DNA of 52,521 nucleotides, taken from positions 1 through 52,521 of the IMG/VR virus record IMGVR_UViG_3300036715_004474; one strand, written 5' to 3'. Origin of the DNA: a virus. Below are positions 39,882 to 46,963 of the stretch, piece after piece (positions within the stretch are counted from its first letter, which is position 1; every line of letters begins with the position of its first letter). The translations under genes and the position numbers were made by a program. Under the pieces are notes generated by a model. The model searched no databases. It was not told the DNA's origin and worked only from the letters and a program-made list of their open reading frames with translations.

Positions 39882-39894
39882 GGGGGGGGGGGGG
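39882..39894. repeat. Homopolymer run of 13 G
   Basis: Uninterrupted G13 between the divergent 39851 and 39944 genes. Such runs are prone to slipped-strand length change. It lies upstream of both starts, so it could vary promoter spacing; a sequencing or assembly length error is also possible. Confidence 0.7.
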
Positions 39895-39932
39895 CGCCGA
39901 TTGCCCGTGGAACACGCTCTCCCCGCCCGTGC

Positions 39933-39938
39933 TATCCT
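39933..39938 (+). promoter_or_regulatory. Candidate -10 box for the toxin-antitoxin pair
   Basis: TATCCT begins 11 bases before the antitoxin ATG. If used, transcription would begin at or near the start codon, giving a leaderless or nearly leaderless mRNA. No good -35 matches (a weak GAACAC lies 17 bases upstream). Tentative. Confidence 0.3.
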
Positions 39939-39943
39939 GAGCC

Positions 39944-40108
39944 ATGAGCACCGGGAAGGAGCAGCCCCAAGCGGAACGGGATGAGGCCCTGACGCCCGAG
40001 GACGAGGACGAGCTCGAGCGCCGCCTGGAGGAGTCGCTGGACGCCGAGCGCGAGGGGCGCCTGGTCGCCTGGGACGCGCTCTTCCCGCCCCAGCGCCTCA
40101 CCGGATGA
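39944..40108 (+). CDS. Antitoxin-like protein, 54 aa
   Basis: Small acidic protein MSTGKEQPQAERDEALTPED, then EDELERRLEESLDAEREGRL and a hydrophobic end VAWDALFPPQRLTG. An amphipathic acidic helix with a hydrophobic tail is typical of antitoxins that wrap ParE/RelE toxins. It overlaps the toxin gene by four bases (ATGA). It is too small to hold a clear DNA-binding domain. Confidence 0.65.
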   Translation: MSTGKEQPQAERDEALTPEDEDELERRLEESLDAEREGRLVAWDALFPPQRLTG

Positions 40109-40410
40109 GGCACTTCACGGTCACCTGGGACCCGCGGGCATCGCTGGAGGTCCTCGCCGCGCGCACCTACCTCGGCGTCGTCCGCGCCGCCGCCCTCGAT
40201 GACGAGCTGGTGCGCATCCGCGAGCGGCTCGAAGGCCTGCCAGAGAGCGGCAAGCCGGTGGAGAAGAGCCGCGGCACGTGGTCGACCGAGATCCGCAAGG
40301 TCAGCCTCTCGCAGAGCCCGTACCAGCTCTACTACCGGGTGAACCTCGAGGCGCAGCGGGTGGTGATCTTCTGCCTGCGGCACGAGAAGCGGCGCCCCCT
40401 GCGACTGTAG
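40105..40410 (+). CDS. ParE/RelE-superfamily toxin, 101 aa
   Basis: Beta-alpha protein with the ParE pattern: TVTWDPRASLEVLAARTYLG, a pair of helices to RERLEGLPESGKPV, then IRKVSLSQSPYQLYYRVNLE and VVIFCLRHEKRRPLRL. Family members poison DNA gyrase or ribosomes. The pair faces opposite to its flanking genes and lies between replication and immunity regions, as plasmid and prophage addiction modules often do. Confidence 0.75.
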   Translation: MRHFTVTWDPRASLEVLAARTYLGVVRAAALDDELVRIRERLEGLPESGKPVEKSRGTWSTEIRKVSLSQSPYQLYYRVNLEAQRVVIFCLRHEKRRPLRL

Positions 40411-40443
40411 ATCCTCGGCACGTAGCATCGGCGTCCTCATCCC

Positions 40444-40890
40444 CTACGCGGCGGGCGCCGCGACCTTCGGTGATCGGCGCGTCCCGCGCGGCGCCCGGGC
40501 CGCGGGAGCCGGTGTGCTCGGGGCACGGGTGCGGCCTGGTCGAGCGGGCTTCGCCGGGCTGGAGGAGGGCGGAGAGGAGGGGCGGGGCTTGGTCTTCGGG
40601 GCGGGCTTCTTCGTGGAAGCCGGCTTCGCTGGGGCGAGCTCGCGGGCGCGCAAGCGTCGCGCGCGTTCGGCTTCGGTCTCCCATGCCTCGCCCGGGACGC
40701 CGCCCCATTCCAGCGCGACCGCTCGGTGCTCCGGGCGTGGGCGGTTGTTACCGCTGAGCCAGTCGGACATGCTCGCTTCGCTGACGCCGAACACCTCCTT
40801 GGCCACGTAGCCGGCGGTGAGTCCCGAGGCGTCGATCGCGGCCCGCAGCAGCGTTCGCCCTGATCCCGGCGGCGGATCGTTGGTGCTCAT
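40444..40890 (-). CDS. HTH repressor with basic tail, 148 aa
   Basis: N-terminal residues about 10-60 form an HTH of the Xre/Cro type (LLRAAIDASGLTAGYVAKEV, FGVSEASMSDWLSGNNRPRP). The C-terminal 75 residues are Pro/Ala/Lys/Arg-rich without a peptidase domain, so this is not a LexA-like self-cleaving repressor. It is divergent from the HTH gene at 40976, with a shared operator region. The most likely function is phage repressor or Cro counterpart. Confidence 0.7.
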   Translation of the reverse strand: MSTNDPPPGSGRTLLRAAIDASGLTAGYVAKEVFGVSEASMSDWLSGNNRPRPEHRAVALEWGGVPGEAWETEAERARRLRARELAPAKPASTKKPAPKTKPRPSSPPSSSPAKPARPGRTRAPSTPAPAARAPRGTRRSPKVAAPAA

Positions 40891-40898
40891 GTGCCCTT

Positions 40899-40926
40899 AG
40901 CTTAGGCGAAGTGAAGCAAAGATCAA
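40899..40926 (-). promoter_or_regulatory. Promoter for the leftward HTH gene with operator O1
   Basis: On the minus strand -35 TTGATC (40926-40921) and -10 TAAGCT (40904-40899) are 16 bases apart. Operator O1, TTAGGCGAAGTGAA (40902-40915), covers the spacer and -10 and is the most degenerate of the four. Transcription would start very near the ATG at 40890. Confidence 0.5.
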
Positions 40927-40936
40927 CCCCGTCGAC

Positions 40937-40950
40937 TTCGGCTTGCCTAA
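40937..40950. promoter_or_regulatory. Operator O2 of the immunity switch
   Basis: TTCGGCTTGCCTAA is a near-perfect palindrome of the form TTNGGCNNGCCNAA. It is found in the divergent spacer before the plus-strand HTH gene and would block its promoter. Confidence 0.65.
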
Positions 40951-40975
40951 ATCGGTCGCGTGCTACGCGGGATCC

Positions 40976-41515
40976 ATGTCGCGGTCGATGCCCAACCAGA
41001 TCGCCAGGTACCTCCAGTGGCGCGTGCGCGAGTGGGTCAGCTCCGGCAAGACCGCCGCCGAGTTGGCGAAACTCGGGGAGATATCAGGCGCACAGGTATC
41101 CGAGGTGCAAAACCACGCGGTGGGAGTCGGATGGAAGACAGCCGATGCCCTGGCCAAAGCCTTCGGCATGACGATGCCGACGCTCATCGCCGCCGCGACC
41201 GAATGGGCGGCCCAGGACCCGGCACCGGCACCTCCATCCGTCGCCCAGGCAGCAGGCCGAGCTCATCGACGAGCCGTAGCCGCCGACCTGGCGCGCGAGG
41301 ACGGCATCTCCGAGGAGGCGATCCGGGACGTGCTCGCCGCACCGGCCTCGCCTGCGGACGCTGATGCCTCGACCGTCTGGTGGATCCTGCGCATGCGCCG
41401 GCGAGACCTCGAGCTGGCGGAAGCCCCGCGCTTGGCGACTCCGGAGGAGAGCGGCGAGGTGCGCACGTCGCGTCCGCCCCAGCCGCGGAACCGTGCAGCG
41501 AGGAGACAATCTTAG
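40976..41515 (+). CDS. HTH regulator, 179 aa
   Basis: The partner in the lysogeny switch. ATG 40976 was chosen because an earlier TTG (40943) lies inside operator O2. Residues about 20-75 (QWRVREWVSSGKTAAELAKL, GEISGAQVSEVQNHAVGVGW) are a Xre-type HTH domain, followed by helices (KTADALAKAFGMTMPTLIAA) and a hydrophilic C-terminus (WWILRMRRRDLELAEAPRLA). No peptidase motif is seen. It is flanked by operator pairs on both sides, so it is either repressor or anti-repressor. Confidence 0.65.
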   Translation: MSRSMPNQIARYLQWRVREWVSSGKTAAELAKLGEISGAQVSEVQNHAVGVGWKTADALAKAFGMTMPTLIAAATEWAAQDPAPAPPSVAQAAGRAHRRAVAADLAREDGISEEAIRDVLAAPASPADADASTVWWILRMRRRDLELAEAPRLATPEESGEVRTSRPPQPRNRAARRQS

Positions 41516-41525
41516 GCTAGCCGAA
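41512..41525. promoter_or_regulatory. Operator O3 of the immunity switch
   Basis: TTAGGCTAGCCGAA, nearly a perfect palindrome (only positions 3 and 12 break it). It begins within the last codon of the HTH gene and lies about 30 bp from O5, on the same helical face. Confidence 0.65.
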
Positions 41526-41534
41526 AACTTTCGG

Positions 41535-41563
41535 TTGCCACTTCGGTTCGCCTAACCTAATCT
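41535..41563 (+). promoter_or_regulatory. Early-operon promoter with operator O5 in the spacer
   Basis: -35 TTGCCA (41535-41540) and -10 TAATCT (41558-41563) are exactly 17 bases apart, close to sigma-70 consensus. Operator O5 TTCGGTTCGCCTAA (41542-41555) fills the spacer, the ideal place for repression. The GGGAGG site before the first early gene at 41604 follows downstream. Confidence 0.7.
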
Positions 41564-41603
41564 TTGCCTTCGTGGTGCTCGTTCGAGCGCCAGGGAGGCT
41601 CCG

Positions 41604-41792
41604 ATGTCCCTTGCTTCGCGCTCGCTCGCGCCTTCGGCTTGCCCGCCCGCGCTCCTCCAGCTCCTGCGCGAGCTGCCGGACATGCAGCTCCCGCCCCGCG
41701 GAGACCTCGACGTCGAGGCCTGGCTGGCGCTGTGCGCGCAGTCGCTCCCGCGCGACAGGTGGGTCCGGCTCGCCGCGGCGGTGCTCTCGTGA
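41604..41792 (+). CDS. First early gene, hypothetical 62 aa
   Basis: First gene after the operator-controlled promoter, with GGGAGG before ATG 41604. Sequence MSLASRSLAPSACPPALLQL then LRELPDMQLPPRGDLDVEAW suggests a small helical protein. It ends with a four-base GTGA overlap to the next gene. Function unknown; early position suggests regulation or host interaction. Confidence 0.55.
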   Translation: MSLASRSLAPSACPPALLQLLRELPDMQLPPRGDLDVEAWLALCAQSLPRDRWVRLAAAVLS

Positions 41793-42178
41793 GCCCCCAG
41801 CCGTCCCCGCAGTTCACCGAGCGCGACGCCGCGTACCATGCCTACCTCGCGCTGCGCGCGCTCGCCTCGATGCGATCCGCGCTGGTCGGCGCCAAGCCCG
41901 AGGCGGGTCGTCGCTGGTCCGGCGACTTGTTCGCCCACGCCACGCGCGGCGATCTCGTGGCGGGGACGGTCAGCGCGCGCACGATGGCAGCCGACGCGCT
42001 CCTGGTCGTGGCGGCCTACGCCGACAAGCTCGACCTCGACGCGACGAAGATCACCCACCTCCAGCTCCTCGTCGAGGCCAGCGCGGAGGACATCGGCGAG
42101 GACCTCGCGGCGGCGTTCATGTTCCTCGACGCGCACAACGCGCTCGAGAGCCGGCCGCCCGGCGGAGGTGCCGCTTGA
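41789..42178 (+). CDS. Hypothetical protein, 129 aa
   Basis: Starts at GTG 41789 (VSPQPSPQFTERDAAYHAYL), coupled to the previous gene. A helical protein (ARTMAADALLVVAAYADKLD, THLQLLVEASAEDIGEDLAA) ending in a Gly/Pro tail. The same phase extends upstream as shadow. No family recognised. Confidence 0.55.
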   Translation: MSPQPSPQFTERDAAYHAYLALRALASMRSALVGAKPEAGRRWSGDLFAHATRGDLVAGTVSARTMAADALLVVAAYADKLDLDATKITHLQLLVEASAEDIGEDLAAAFMFLDAHNALESRPPGGGAA

Positions 42179-42798
42179 GCGCCACCGACCGGACGCCCGA
42201 CCCCGAGGACGGCCTCGACGCCACCGAGGTGCTGCTCCTCGTCCTGGTGGTGGGGATGCTCGCGTTGATCCTGGCCATCGCGGCCGTGACCTCGGCGCAC
42301 GTCGCGCCGATCCCAGGGAGGACAGAGACCATGGAGACCAAGCCGAGGCTCGCGCACGTCAACGGCACCCCGGAGGCCGCCGGCGCGGAGGGCAAGGCCC
42401 AGGCGCTGGTCGCGGCGAACCGCGACGCGCTCGAACAGCTCGCGCGCTGGGCGGTCTCGCGACACCACAGCGAGGCGACGCACCTGCTGATGTGCATCGC
42501 GGTCGAGCCGTGGGTCTGGCTCGCGGAGCGCCTGAGCCCGCCCGGCCTGGTGAAGGCGCTCCGGGCCGCGGCCGCGACGAAGGGCGGGACGGCGATGGTG
42601 TGCGGCTTCCAGCCGCCCGAGCGCGTGGTCGCCCTGATGCGCGAGCACTACGAGCTGGACCTCACGCCGATGTTGAGCACCCCGCCGCCAGCGCCGGGCG
42701 AATGGCGGGTGGTGGTGTGCTTCGACGGCGGCATGGCCATCGGCGGGGTGCCTACGAGCGCCAGCGGCGGCTGCAACGCGCCGGGTGGTGACGCGTGA
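42175..42798 (+). CDS. Membrane-anchored hypothetical protein, 207 aa
   Basis: Start TTG 42175 has GGAGG six bases upstream and overlaps the previous stop. The first 45 residues contain a transmembrane helix (VLLLVLVVGMLALILAIAAV). The rest is soluble and mixed (LEQLARWAVSRHHSEATHLL, TAMVCGFQPPERVVALMREH). A second in-frame start at ATG 42331 (METKPRLAHVNG) has its own GGAGG, so a soluble form without the helix is possible. Confidence 0.5.
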   Translation: MSATDRTPDPEDGLDATEVLLLVLVVGMLALILAIAAVTSAHVAPIPGRTETMETKPRLAHVNGTPEAAGAEGKAQALVAANRDALEQLARWAVSRHHSEATHLLMCIAVEPWVWLAERLSPPGLVKALRAAAATKGGTAMVCGFQPPERVVALMREHYELDLTPMLSTPPPAPGEWRVVVCFDGGMAIGGVPTSASGGCNAPGGDA

Positions 42799-43301
42799 GC
42801 GCGCGGCCTCCCGCCTCGGCGCCCGCGCGCGCCCCCGCGGTCGAGTGCAGCGGCTCGGGCCAGCTCGTGTTCGCCGACGCCAAGCCGCCGTTCCGTTGCG
42901 ACGTGTGCGGTCGCCCCGTCGACGTCGTACTGGCCAACGGCGCCACCAACGGCGAGCGAGCGATCGCGTCGCACCGGCCCGTCACCAAGGCCGCTCCCAC
43001 GCTCGCCGCCCTCGAGCAGCTCCGCCAGCTCCTCAACGTCGAGGTCGTCGAGGTCCCCGTCGCCGCCTACGACGCCGCGCTGGAGCTGCTCCGGGATTTC
43101 TTCGCCATCGGGGATCGAGAGCGGAACTCCTGCGGGCTCTGCGAGATGGTCCCCAACGAGGAGGGCCCGGGGTACTACCCGCTCCACACCGACGCCTGCC
43201 CCGTGGGCCGCGCGCGGACGGTCGCGGAGGCCCTCGACTACACGGACCCGCCGGCGCAGGCCCGGGCCCTGGCGCAGCTCGCGCGGGAGGCCTCCCGATG
43301 A
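42795..43301 (+). CDS. Zinc-binding hypothetical protein, 168 aa
   Basis: GTG 42795, four-base overlap with the upstream stop. Cysteine pairs at FRCDVCGRPVD and NSCGLCEMVP, with H and C near HTDACPVG, could form two zinc sites. The central helix TLAALEQLRQLLNVEVVEVP is followed by an acidic helical part. Unknown role in the early operon. Confidence 0.55.
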   Translation: MSARPPASAPARAPAVECSGSGQLVFADAKPPFRCDVCGRPVDVVLANGATNGERAIASHRPVTKAAPTLAALEQLRQLLNVEVVEVPVAAYDAALELLRDFFAIGDRERNSCGLCEMVPNEEGPGYYPLHTDACPVGRARTVAEALDYTDPPAQARALAQLAREASR

Positions 43302-43945
43302 GCGCCCTCTACGTCGACCTGGTGGCCCGCCTCCGCCAGGATGCCGCCGCGGGGGCCACCAAGCTGCTCCGGGTCCTCAATCGCCCGGACGCGCGCGTGA
43401 CGCCCGTGGAGCCCGTGGAGACGGAGATCCTGACCTGGTGCACCGAGGCCGGGCGGTGGCACGCGCGCGTGAATCGGTTCCTGGATCGGCCCGGGTGGGA
43501 AGACGGCGCCGACCTCGTCGGGTGCGCCTCGGTCACCGAGGCGCTGTGCGCCCTTGTCGAGCAGCTCCATCAAGACATCGAGGACGCGGACTCGGTGGCC
43601 CCGCTGCACGTCTTGCACCGCCTCGACGAGGCGGTCGACGGGATCGCCGCCCACCGCGCCCTGACGATGCTGACGCTCGAGGGGCTGGCCGCCTCGCTCG
43701 ACGGCCTCGACGCGGTGGCCGAGCGGCCCGACGACTACTATCCGGCCGCGAGGGCCGACCTCACGCGGCTGCTGGGGGACGTGTTTCGCGCGCGCCGGCT
43801 GCGGGACGCGATCCGTCGCGACCTGTCCCAGTTTGGCGGCGGCGCTGGTACCGCGGAGGAGGAGGCGCGCGGCTACTTCGAGGCGCGGGTCGCGCCCGAG
43901 CTCGCGCACCTGTGGACCGAGCCGGCGGCGGGAGGTGCAGCGTGA
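43298..43945 (+). CDS. Hypothetical helical protein, 215 aa
   Basis: ATG 43298 (MSALYVDLVARLRQDAAAGA) overlaps the upstream stop (ATGA). It is mostly alpha-helical (TEALCALVEQLHQDIEDADS, RADLTRLLGDVFRARRLRDA) with acidic character and ends in a Gly-rich tail. No signal peptide or known motif. Confidence 0.55.
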   Translation: MSALYVDLVARLRQDAAAGATKLLRVLNRPDARVTPVEPVETEILTWCTEAGRWHARVNRFLDRPGWEDGADLVGCASVTEALCALVEQLHQDIEDADSVAPLHVLHRLDEAVDGIAAHRALTMLTLEGLAASLDGLDAVAERPDDYYPAARADLTRLLGDVFRARRLRDAIRRDLSQFGGGAGTAEEEARGYFEARVAPELAHLWTEPAAGGAA

Positions 43946-44151
43946 GCGCGGCGCGGACGTGGGGGGTCGAGCTGACCCAGGACGACGCTCGAGCGCTCGG
44001 CGCGAAGATCCCCGAGGGCTCGACGCTCCCGGTCGTGCTGACGGTCGAGGTCGACGAGGCGGAGGTGCGGACGCTCTACCGCGCCGCGCTGACGAACAAG
44101 GGCGGCCGCGCGAAGAGCGGCGCGCTGTCCGTGCGCCGAGGTCGAGCGTGA
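43942..44151 (+). CDS. Hypothetical small protein, 69 aa
   Basis: Starts at GTG 43942 (VSAARTWGVELTQDDARALG) coupled to the previous stop. A short strand-rich middle (LPVVLTVEVDEAEVRTLYRA) and a basic C-terminus (RGRA). Too short to classify. Confidence 0.5.
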   Translation: MSAARTWGVELTQDDARALGAKIPEGSTLPVVLTVEVDEAEVRTLYRAALTNKGGRAKSGALSVRRGRA

Positions 44152-44375
44152 GCGCCCGGCGTCACGCATGGGCCGAGCGCAAGGTCCTCCGCCTCGGGCT
44201 GTGGGTGCAGACCTGCACCCGAGAGGGCTGCTCCGCCGCCAAGCGCCGCCTGGAGCCGGCCGGCGTCACGGTGTACCTGTCGGGCCGGACGGCCGGGTGG
44301 GTGGAGAAGGCGCCACCCTGCGTAGGCAGCGTCGCCGCCGAGCAGCTCGAGCTGGGCGTGGGAGGCCGGCGATGA
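44148..44375 (+). CDS. Small Cys protein, 75 aa
   Basis: GTG 44148 (VSARRHAWAERKVLRLGLWV), overlapping the upstream stop. The middle CTREGCSAAKRRL has a C-x4-C pair; another C lies in PPCVG. Probably a minor zinc or disulfide site. Coupled to the following gene by ATGA. Confidence 0.5.
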   Translation: MSARRHAWAERKVLRLGLWVQTCTREGCSAAKRRLEPAGVTVYLSGRTAGWVEKAPPCVGSVAAEQLELGVGGRR

Positions 44376-44836
44376 AGGCCACGAAGAGGCCCGCGACGCC
44401 CACGGATAAGTGGGTCCACGCCGCGCTCCGGCGCGTCGACGACGCCCTGGCGCCCCTCCGCGCCATCACGCCGGAGACCAACCCCGCGGTCATGGCGACG
44501 CTGCTCGAAGGCCTCACGCCCGAGCAGCTCCAGCGGGCCGGCGACCCCATGGGCATCGCCCTCGCCGCGGAGGAGGCGCGCGCCAACGCCGCGGCGCTCC
44601 GCGCAGTGATCAGCGATGGTTCTGATGGTTCTACGAGCTCGGTGCGCCAAGCGGTCAACGCGAAGCTCGCCCACAGCGAGATCCACGACGCCCTCGGGGG
44701 CTACATCGGGCAGGGCAGTGATCCCAAGCGCGCCCTGTCGGGAGGCGAGGGGTTCGGGGGCGGGGTGCGCGCCCTCATGCACGCCGCCGGCGAGCGCCTC
44801 CCGGCGATGCCCAAGCGCCGCGGGGGCTCCCGATGA
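44372..44836 (+). CDS. Hypothetical protein, 154 aa
   Basis: ATG 44372 (MKATKRPATPTDKWVHAALR). A helical protein with TPEQLQRAGDPMGIALAAEE and a Gly-rich region near RALSGGEGFGGGVRALMHAA. Unknown function; part of the coupled early operon. Confidence 0.55.
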   Translation: MKATKRPATPTDKWVHAALRRVDDALAPLRAITPETNPAVMATLLEGLTPEQLQRAGDPMGIALAAEEARANAAALRAVISDGSDGSTSSVRQAVNAKLAHSEIHDALGGYIGQGSDPKRALSGGEGFGGGVRALMHAAGERLPAMPKRRGGSR

Positions 44837-45156
44837 CGCTCCGGCGCCCGACTGCCACCATCGATCTCGCCTCGCCGCGCGCCGCGAAGTGGCTGGCCGA
44901 CTTCGGTACGGACACCGTCCCGATCAAGTCTCCCGTGCCGCACCGGTCGCACCTGGAGGGCCTCGGCGTGCGGGAGGTCTACGTCGTCGACGTCGCCGCC
45001 CTCGCGCCCGAGGTCCTTGAGCGCCTGGTGCGCGGGCTCGCGGCCGACTTCGCCATCCCGCCCGAGGAGGTCCGCGCGGGGCTCCTCGGCGACCACGGGC
45101 TCCCGATCCTCGCCTCCGAGGTCAGCGTCACGTTCGACGCAAGGCTGGTGCTCTGA
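44833..45156 (+). CDS. Hypothetical protein, 107 aa
   Basis: ATG 44833 (MTLRRPTATIDLASPRAAKW). Alternates strands and helices (VREVYVVDVAALAPEVLERL, GLAADFAIPPEEVRAGLLGD) and ends in a beta strand (ILASEVSVTFDARLVL). The last base of its stop starts the next gene (TGATG). Confidence 0.55.
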   Translation: MTLRRPTATIDLASPRAAKWLADFGTDTVPIKSPVPHRSHLEGLGVREVYVVDVAALAPEVLERLVRGLAADFAIPPEEVRAGLLGDHGLPILASEVSVTFDARLVL

Positions 45157-45335
45157 TGGCCACGCCCTGCCTCGACGAGACCCTCGTCGTCGCCTTCTGC
45201 GCCGGCAAGGCGACCCCGGCGCAGATCGAGCGCATCGAGGCGCACGTCGACACCTGCAAGCTCTGCCTCGACCTGATCGCGTTCGCGGCCAAGGCCGGCG
45301 CCGAGCTGCTCGAGCTGGGAGGGGGCGCCCGATGA
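45156..45335 (+). CDS. zf-HC2-like anti-sigma zinc-finger protein, 59 aa
   Basis: Small gene. Sequence MATPCLDETLVVAFCAGKAT, then PAQIERIEAHVDTCKLCLDL. The H-x3-C-x2-C motif (H30, C34, C37) with an upstream Cys after a short N-terminal helix is the zf-HC2 pattern of anti-sigma factors. There is no membrane helix, so it would be a soluble stand-alone form. The start shares one base with the upstream stop (TGATG) and the stop overlaps the next ATG (ATGA). Regulation of a host sigma factor is inference. Confidence 0.65.
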   Translation: MATPCLDETLVVAFCAGKATPAQIERIEAHVDTCKLCLDLIAFAAKAGAELLELGGGAR

Positions 45336-45901
45336 CGCGGCCCGCAGACCTGCCGGCCGCCGACCACTGGCCCCACGGGGTGCGCGCTCGCTACACGAGC
45401 GGCTGCCGGTACGCGGACTGCCGCCGCGCCAACGCGGCGTATCAGAGCGGGCGGGCGCGGGCGCTGGTCTACGGCCGCGCCAACCCCATCGTGGACGCCT
45501 CACCCGTCCGCGCCCACCTACAGCAGCTCCGCGCGCAGGGCCTCGGCCGCGACGCCGTCGCCGCGGCCTCCGACGTGCGCGCCACGACCGTCGGCGATCT
45601 GGCCGCGGGGAAGAAGAAGCGGATCCGGAAGGCGACGGCCGATCGCCTGCTCGCGGTGACGGCCGCGGCGATCGCCGACGGCGCCCTGGTCGACGCCGGG
45701 CCGACCTGGAAGCTCATTCGCAAGCTGCTGCGCGAGGGATTCACCAGGGGTGAGCTCGCCCAGCGCCTCGGCGCCAAGACGCCCGCGCTCCAGCTCCGGA
45801 GGCGCCGCGTGCTCGCCTCCACCGCGCAGAAGGTCGCGCGCTTCTACAGCACGATCATGGCCGGCGCCGAAGCGGTGCCGGCGAGAGGAGCCGCACGATG
45901 A
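45332..45901 (+). CDS. HTH protein with N-terminal Cys motif, 189 aa
   Basis: ATG 45332 (MTRPADLPAADHWPHGVRAR). The N-terminus HGVRARYTSGCRYADCRRAN, then AYQSGRAR, is a motif common in phage HTH proteins with a GCR-x2-DCRxAN signature. Then GLGRDAVAAASDVRATTVGD and RIRKATADRLLAVT resemble an HTH, followed by a second helical domain ending in LQLRRRRVLASTAQKVARFY. A DNA-binding early regulator is likely. Confidence 0.65.
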   Translation: MTRPADLPAADHWPHGVRARYTSGCRYADCRRANAAYQSGRARALVYGRANPIVDASPVRAHLQQLRAQGLGRDAVAAASDVRATTVGDLAAGKKKRIRKATADRLLAVTAAAIADGALVDAGPTWKLIRKLLREGFTRGELAQRLGAKTPALQLRRRRVLASTAQKVARFYSTIMAGAEAVPARGAAR

Positions 45902-46161
45902 GCACGGAAACCCGTCCCGCGCGCCCAGTTCATCCGCCGCCGCCGCCGGCGCCAGCGCCGGACCAGCGCACCACCGAGGTCGCGCTCGGCACCTGGAACG
46001 GCAAGGACGGCGTCTACGAAGCGCGCCTCATCATCCGCCCTGCGCAGGCCGCGGCCCTGGTCCGGCGCGCGATGTCGTCGCTCCGCGGCCGCGCCGAGGC
46101 CGCCGGCGGCGCCGTCGTGGTGCTGGTGCGCCGGACGACCAAGCCCACGGGTGCGCCGTGA
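45898..46161 (+). CDS. Hypothetical protein, 87 aa
   Basis: ATG 45898 (MSTETRPARPVHPPPPPAPA). Pro-rich start, then a small beta-rich domain (RTTEVALGTWNGKDGVYEAR, LIIRPAQAAALVRRAMSSLR). Possibly a small DNA or protein ligand; unknown. Confidence 0.5.
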   Translation: MSTETRPARPVHPPPPPAPAPDQRTTEVALGTWNGKDGVYEARLIIRPAQAAALVRRAMSSLRGRAEAAGGAVVVLVRRTTKPTGAP

Positions 46162-46604
46162 CGCCCGGCGAGCTGGCCGCGACGCAGGTGCGCCTCATCC
46201 TCGAGCGGCAGTGCGCCGACCTCGGGCGCGAGATCCACGCGGCCGTGAAGGGCGACGCGCACTTCATCCTGTTCCTGGTCGACCTCGGCGCGGACGGGAA
46301 CCTGGCTTTCTTCTCCAACGCGAAGCCGAGCGCCACCGTGGCGAGGCTCCGATGCTGGCTCGACGCCGGCGGCATCGTTCCGGCGATCCCTGCCTCGGCC
46401 GAGCAGCACGCACGGGCGGTCGAGGACATGCGCGCGCTCGGCAAGAACCTCGCGCACCGGATCCCTGCCGGCGTCGGCTTCGCGCTGCTGCTCTGGTCGG
46501 GTGAGACGGCGCTCGCCTACGCGAGCAGCTGCGATCGCGAGGACATGAAGAAGGTCGTCGACGAGTGGCTCGCCGGGGCCGCCAGCGCGGGCGGTGGATC
46601 ATGA
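46158..46604 (+). CDS. Hypothetical protein, 148 aa
   Basis: GTG 46158 (VTPGELAATQVRLILERQCA). Globular pattern: HFILFLVDLGADGNLAFFSN, ATVARLRCWLDAGGIVPAIP, LGKNLAHRIPAGVGFALLLW. Similar in appearance to small proteobacterial phage proteins of unknown function. The overlap at both ends supports the borders. Confidence 0.55.
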   Translation: MTPGELAATQVRLILERQCADLGREIHAAVKGDAHFILFLVDLGADGNLAFFSNAKPSATVARLRCWLDAGGIVPAIPASAEQHARAVEDMRALGKNLAHRIPAGVGFALLLWSGETALAYASSCDREDMKKVVDEWLAGAASAGGGS

Positions 46605-46963
46605 GCGCCCGGCTCGTCGTGCTTCCGTCTCGCGTCGTCGCGGCCGTGATGGACGTGTTGGACGAGGTCATGGAATTGGGCCCGCGGCTCGGGGCGGCGT
46701 GCCGGTTCTGCGTGATGCGCGGCGCGAACACCCACGCGGTCGACTGCGTCGTGGTGAAGGCCGGCGTCGCGTACATGGCGCTCGGTCAGGACGAGGACGC
46801 GATCAAGTCGCTCCTCGGCTGCCGGCGCCCCTGCCTGCCCTCCGACGGCCAGGGCGCGCTCTGCGTCGGCTGCGCGGCTGCCCAGGTCGACGAGACGCGG
46901 CCCGAGCTCCCTGCGAGCGCGGGGAGAGTGACGGCCGAGATCTACGCGGGAGCGAGCCGATGA
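46601..46963 (+). CDS. Cys-rich hypothetical protein, 120 aa
   Basis: ATG 46601 (MSARLVVLPSRVVAAVMDVL). The N-terminal 35 residues are helical. CRFCVMRGANTHAVDC, then LLGCRRPCLPSDG and LCVGCAAAQVDE give at least six cysteines in pairs, which suggests two zinc sites. Coupled to flanking genes. Confidence 0.55.
   Translation: MSARLVVLPSRVVAAVMDVLDEVMELGPRLGAACRFCVMRGANTHAVDCVVVKAGVAYMALGQDEDAIKSLLGCRRPCLPSDGQGALCVGCAAAQVDETRPELPASAGRVTAEIYAGASR

Noticed and set aside
39865-40440. Minus-strand frame opposite the toxin-antitoxin
   Set aside because: It crosses the G13 tract and has shadow composition; the plus-strand pair has overlap coupling and a ParE pattern.
40943-40975. TTG start for the 40976 HTH gene
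   Set aside because: The TTG lies inside operator O2, so ATG 40976 is more likely.
41529-41541. A fifth operator between O3 and O5
   Set aside because: TTCGGTTGCC has only half of the palindrome and is one base out of spacing; I do not count it as a full site.
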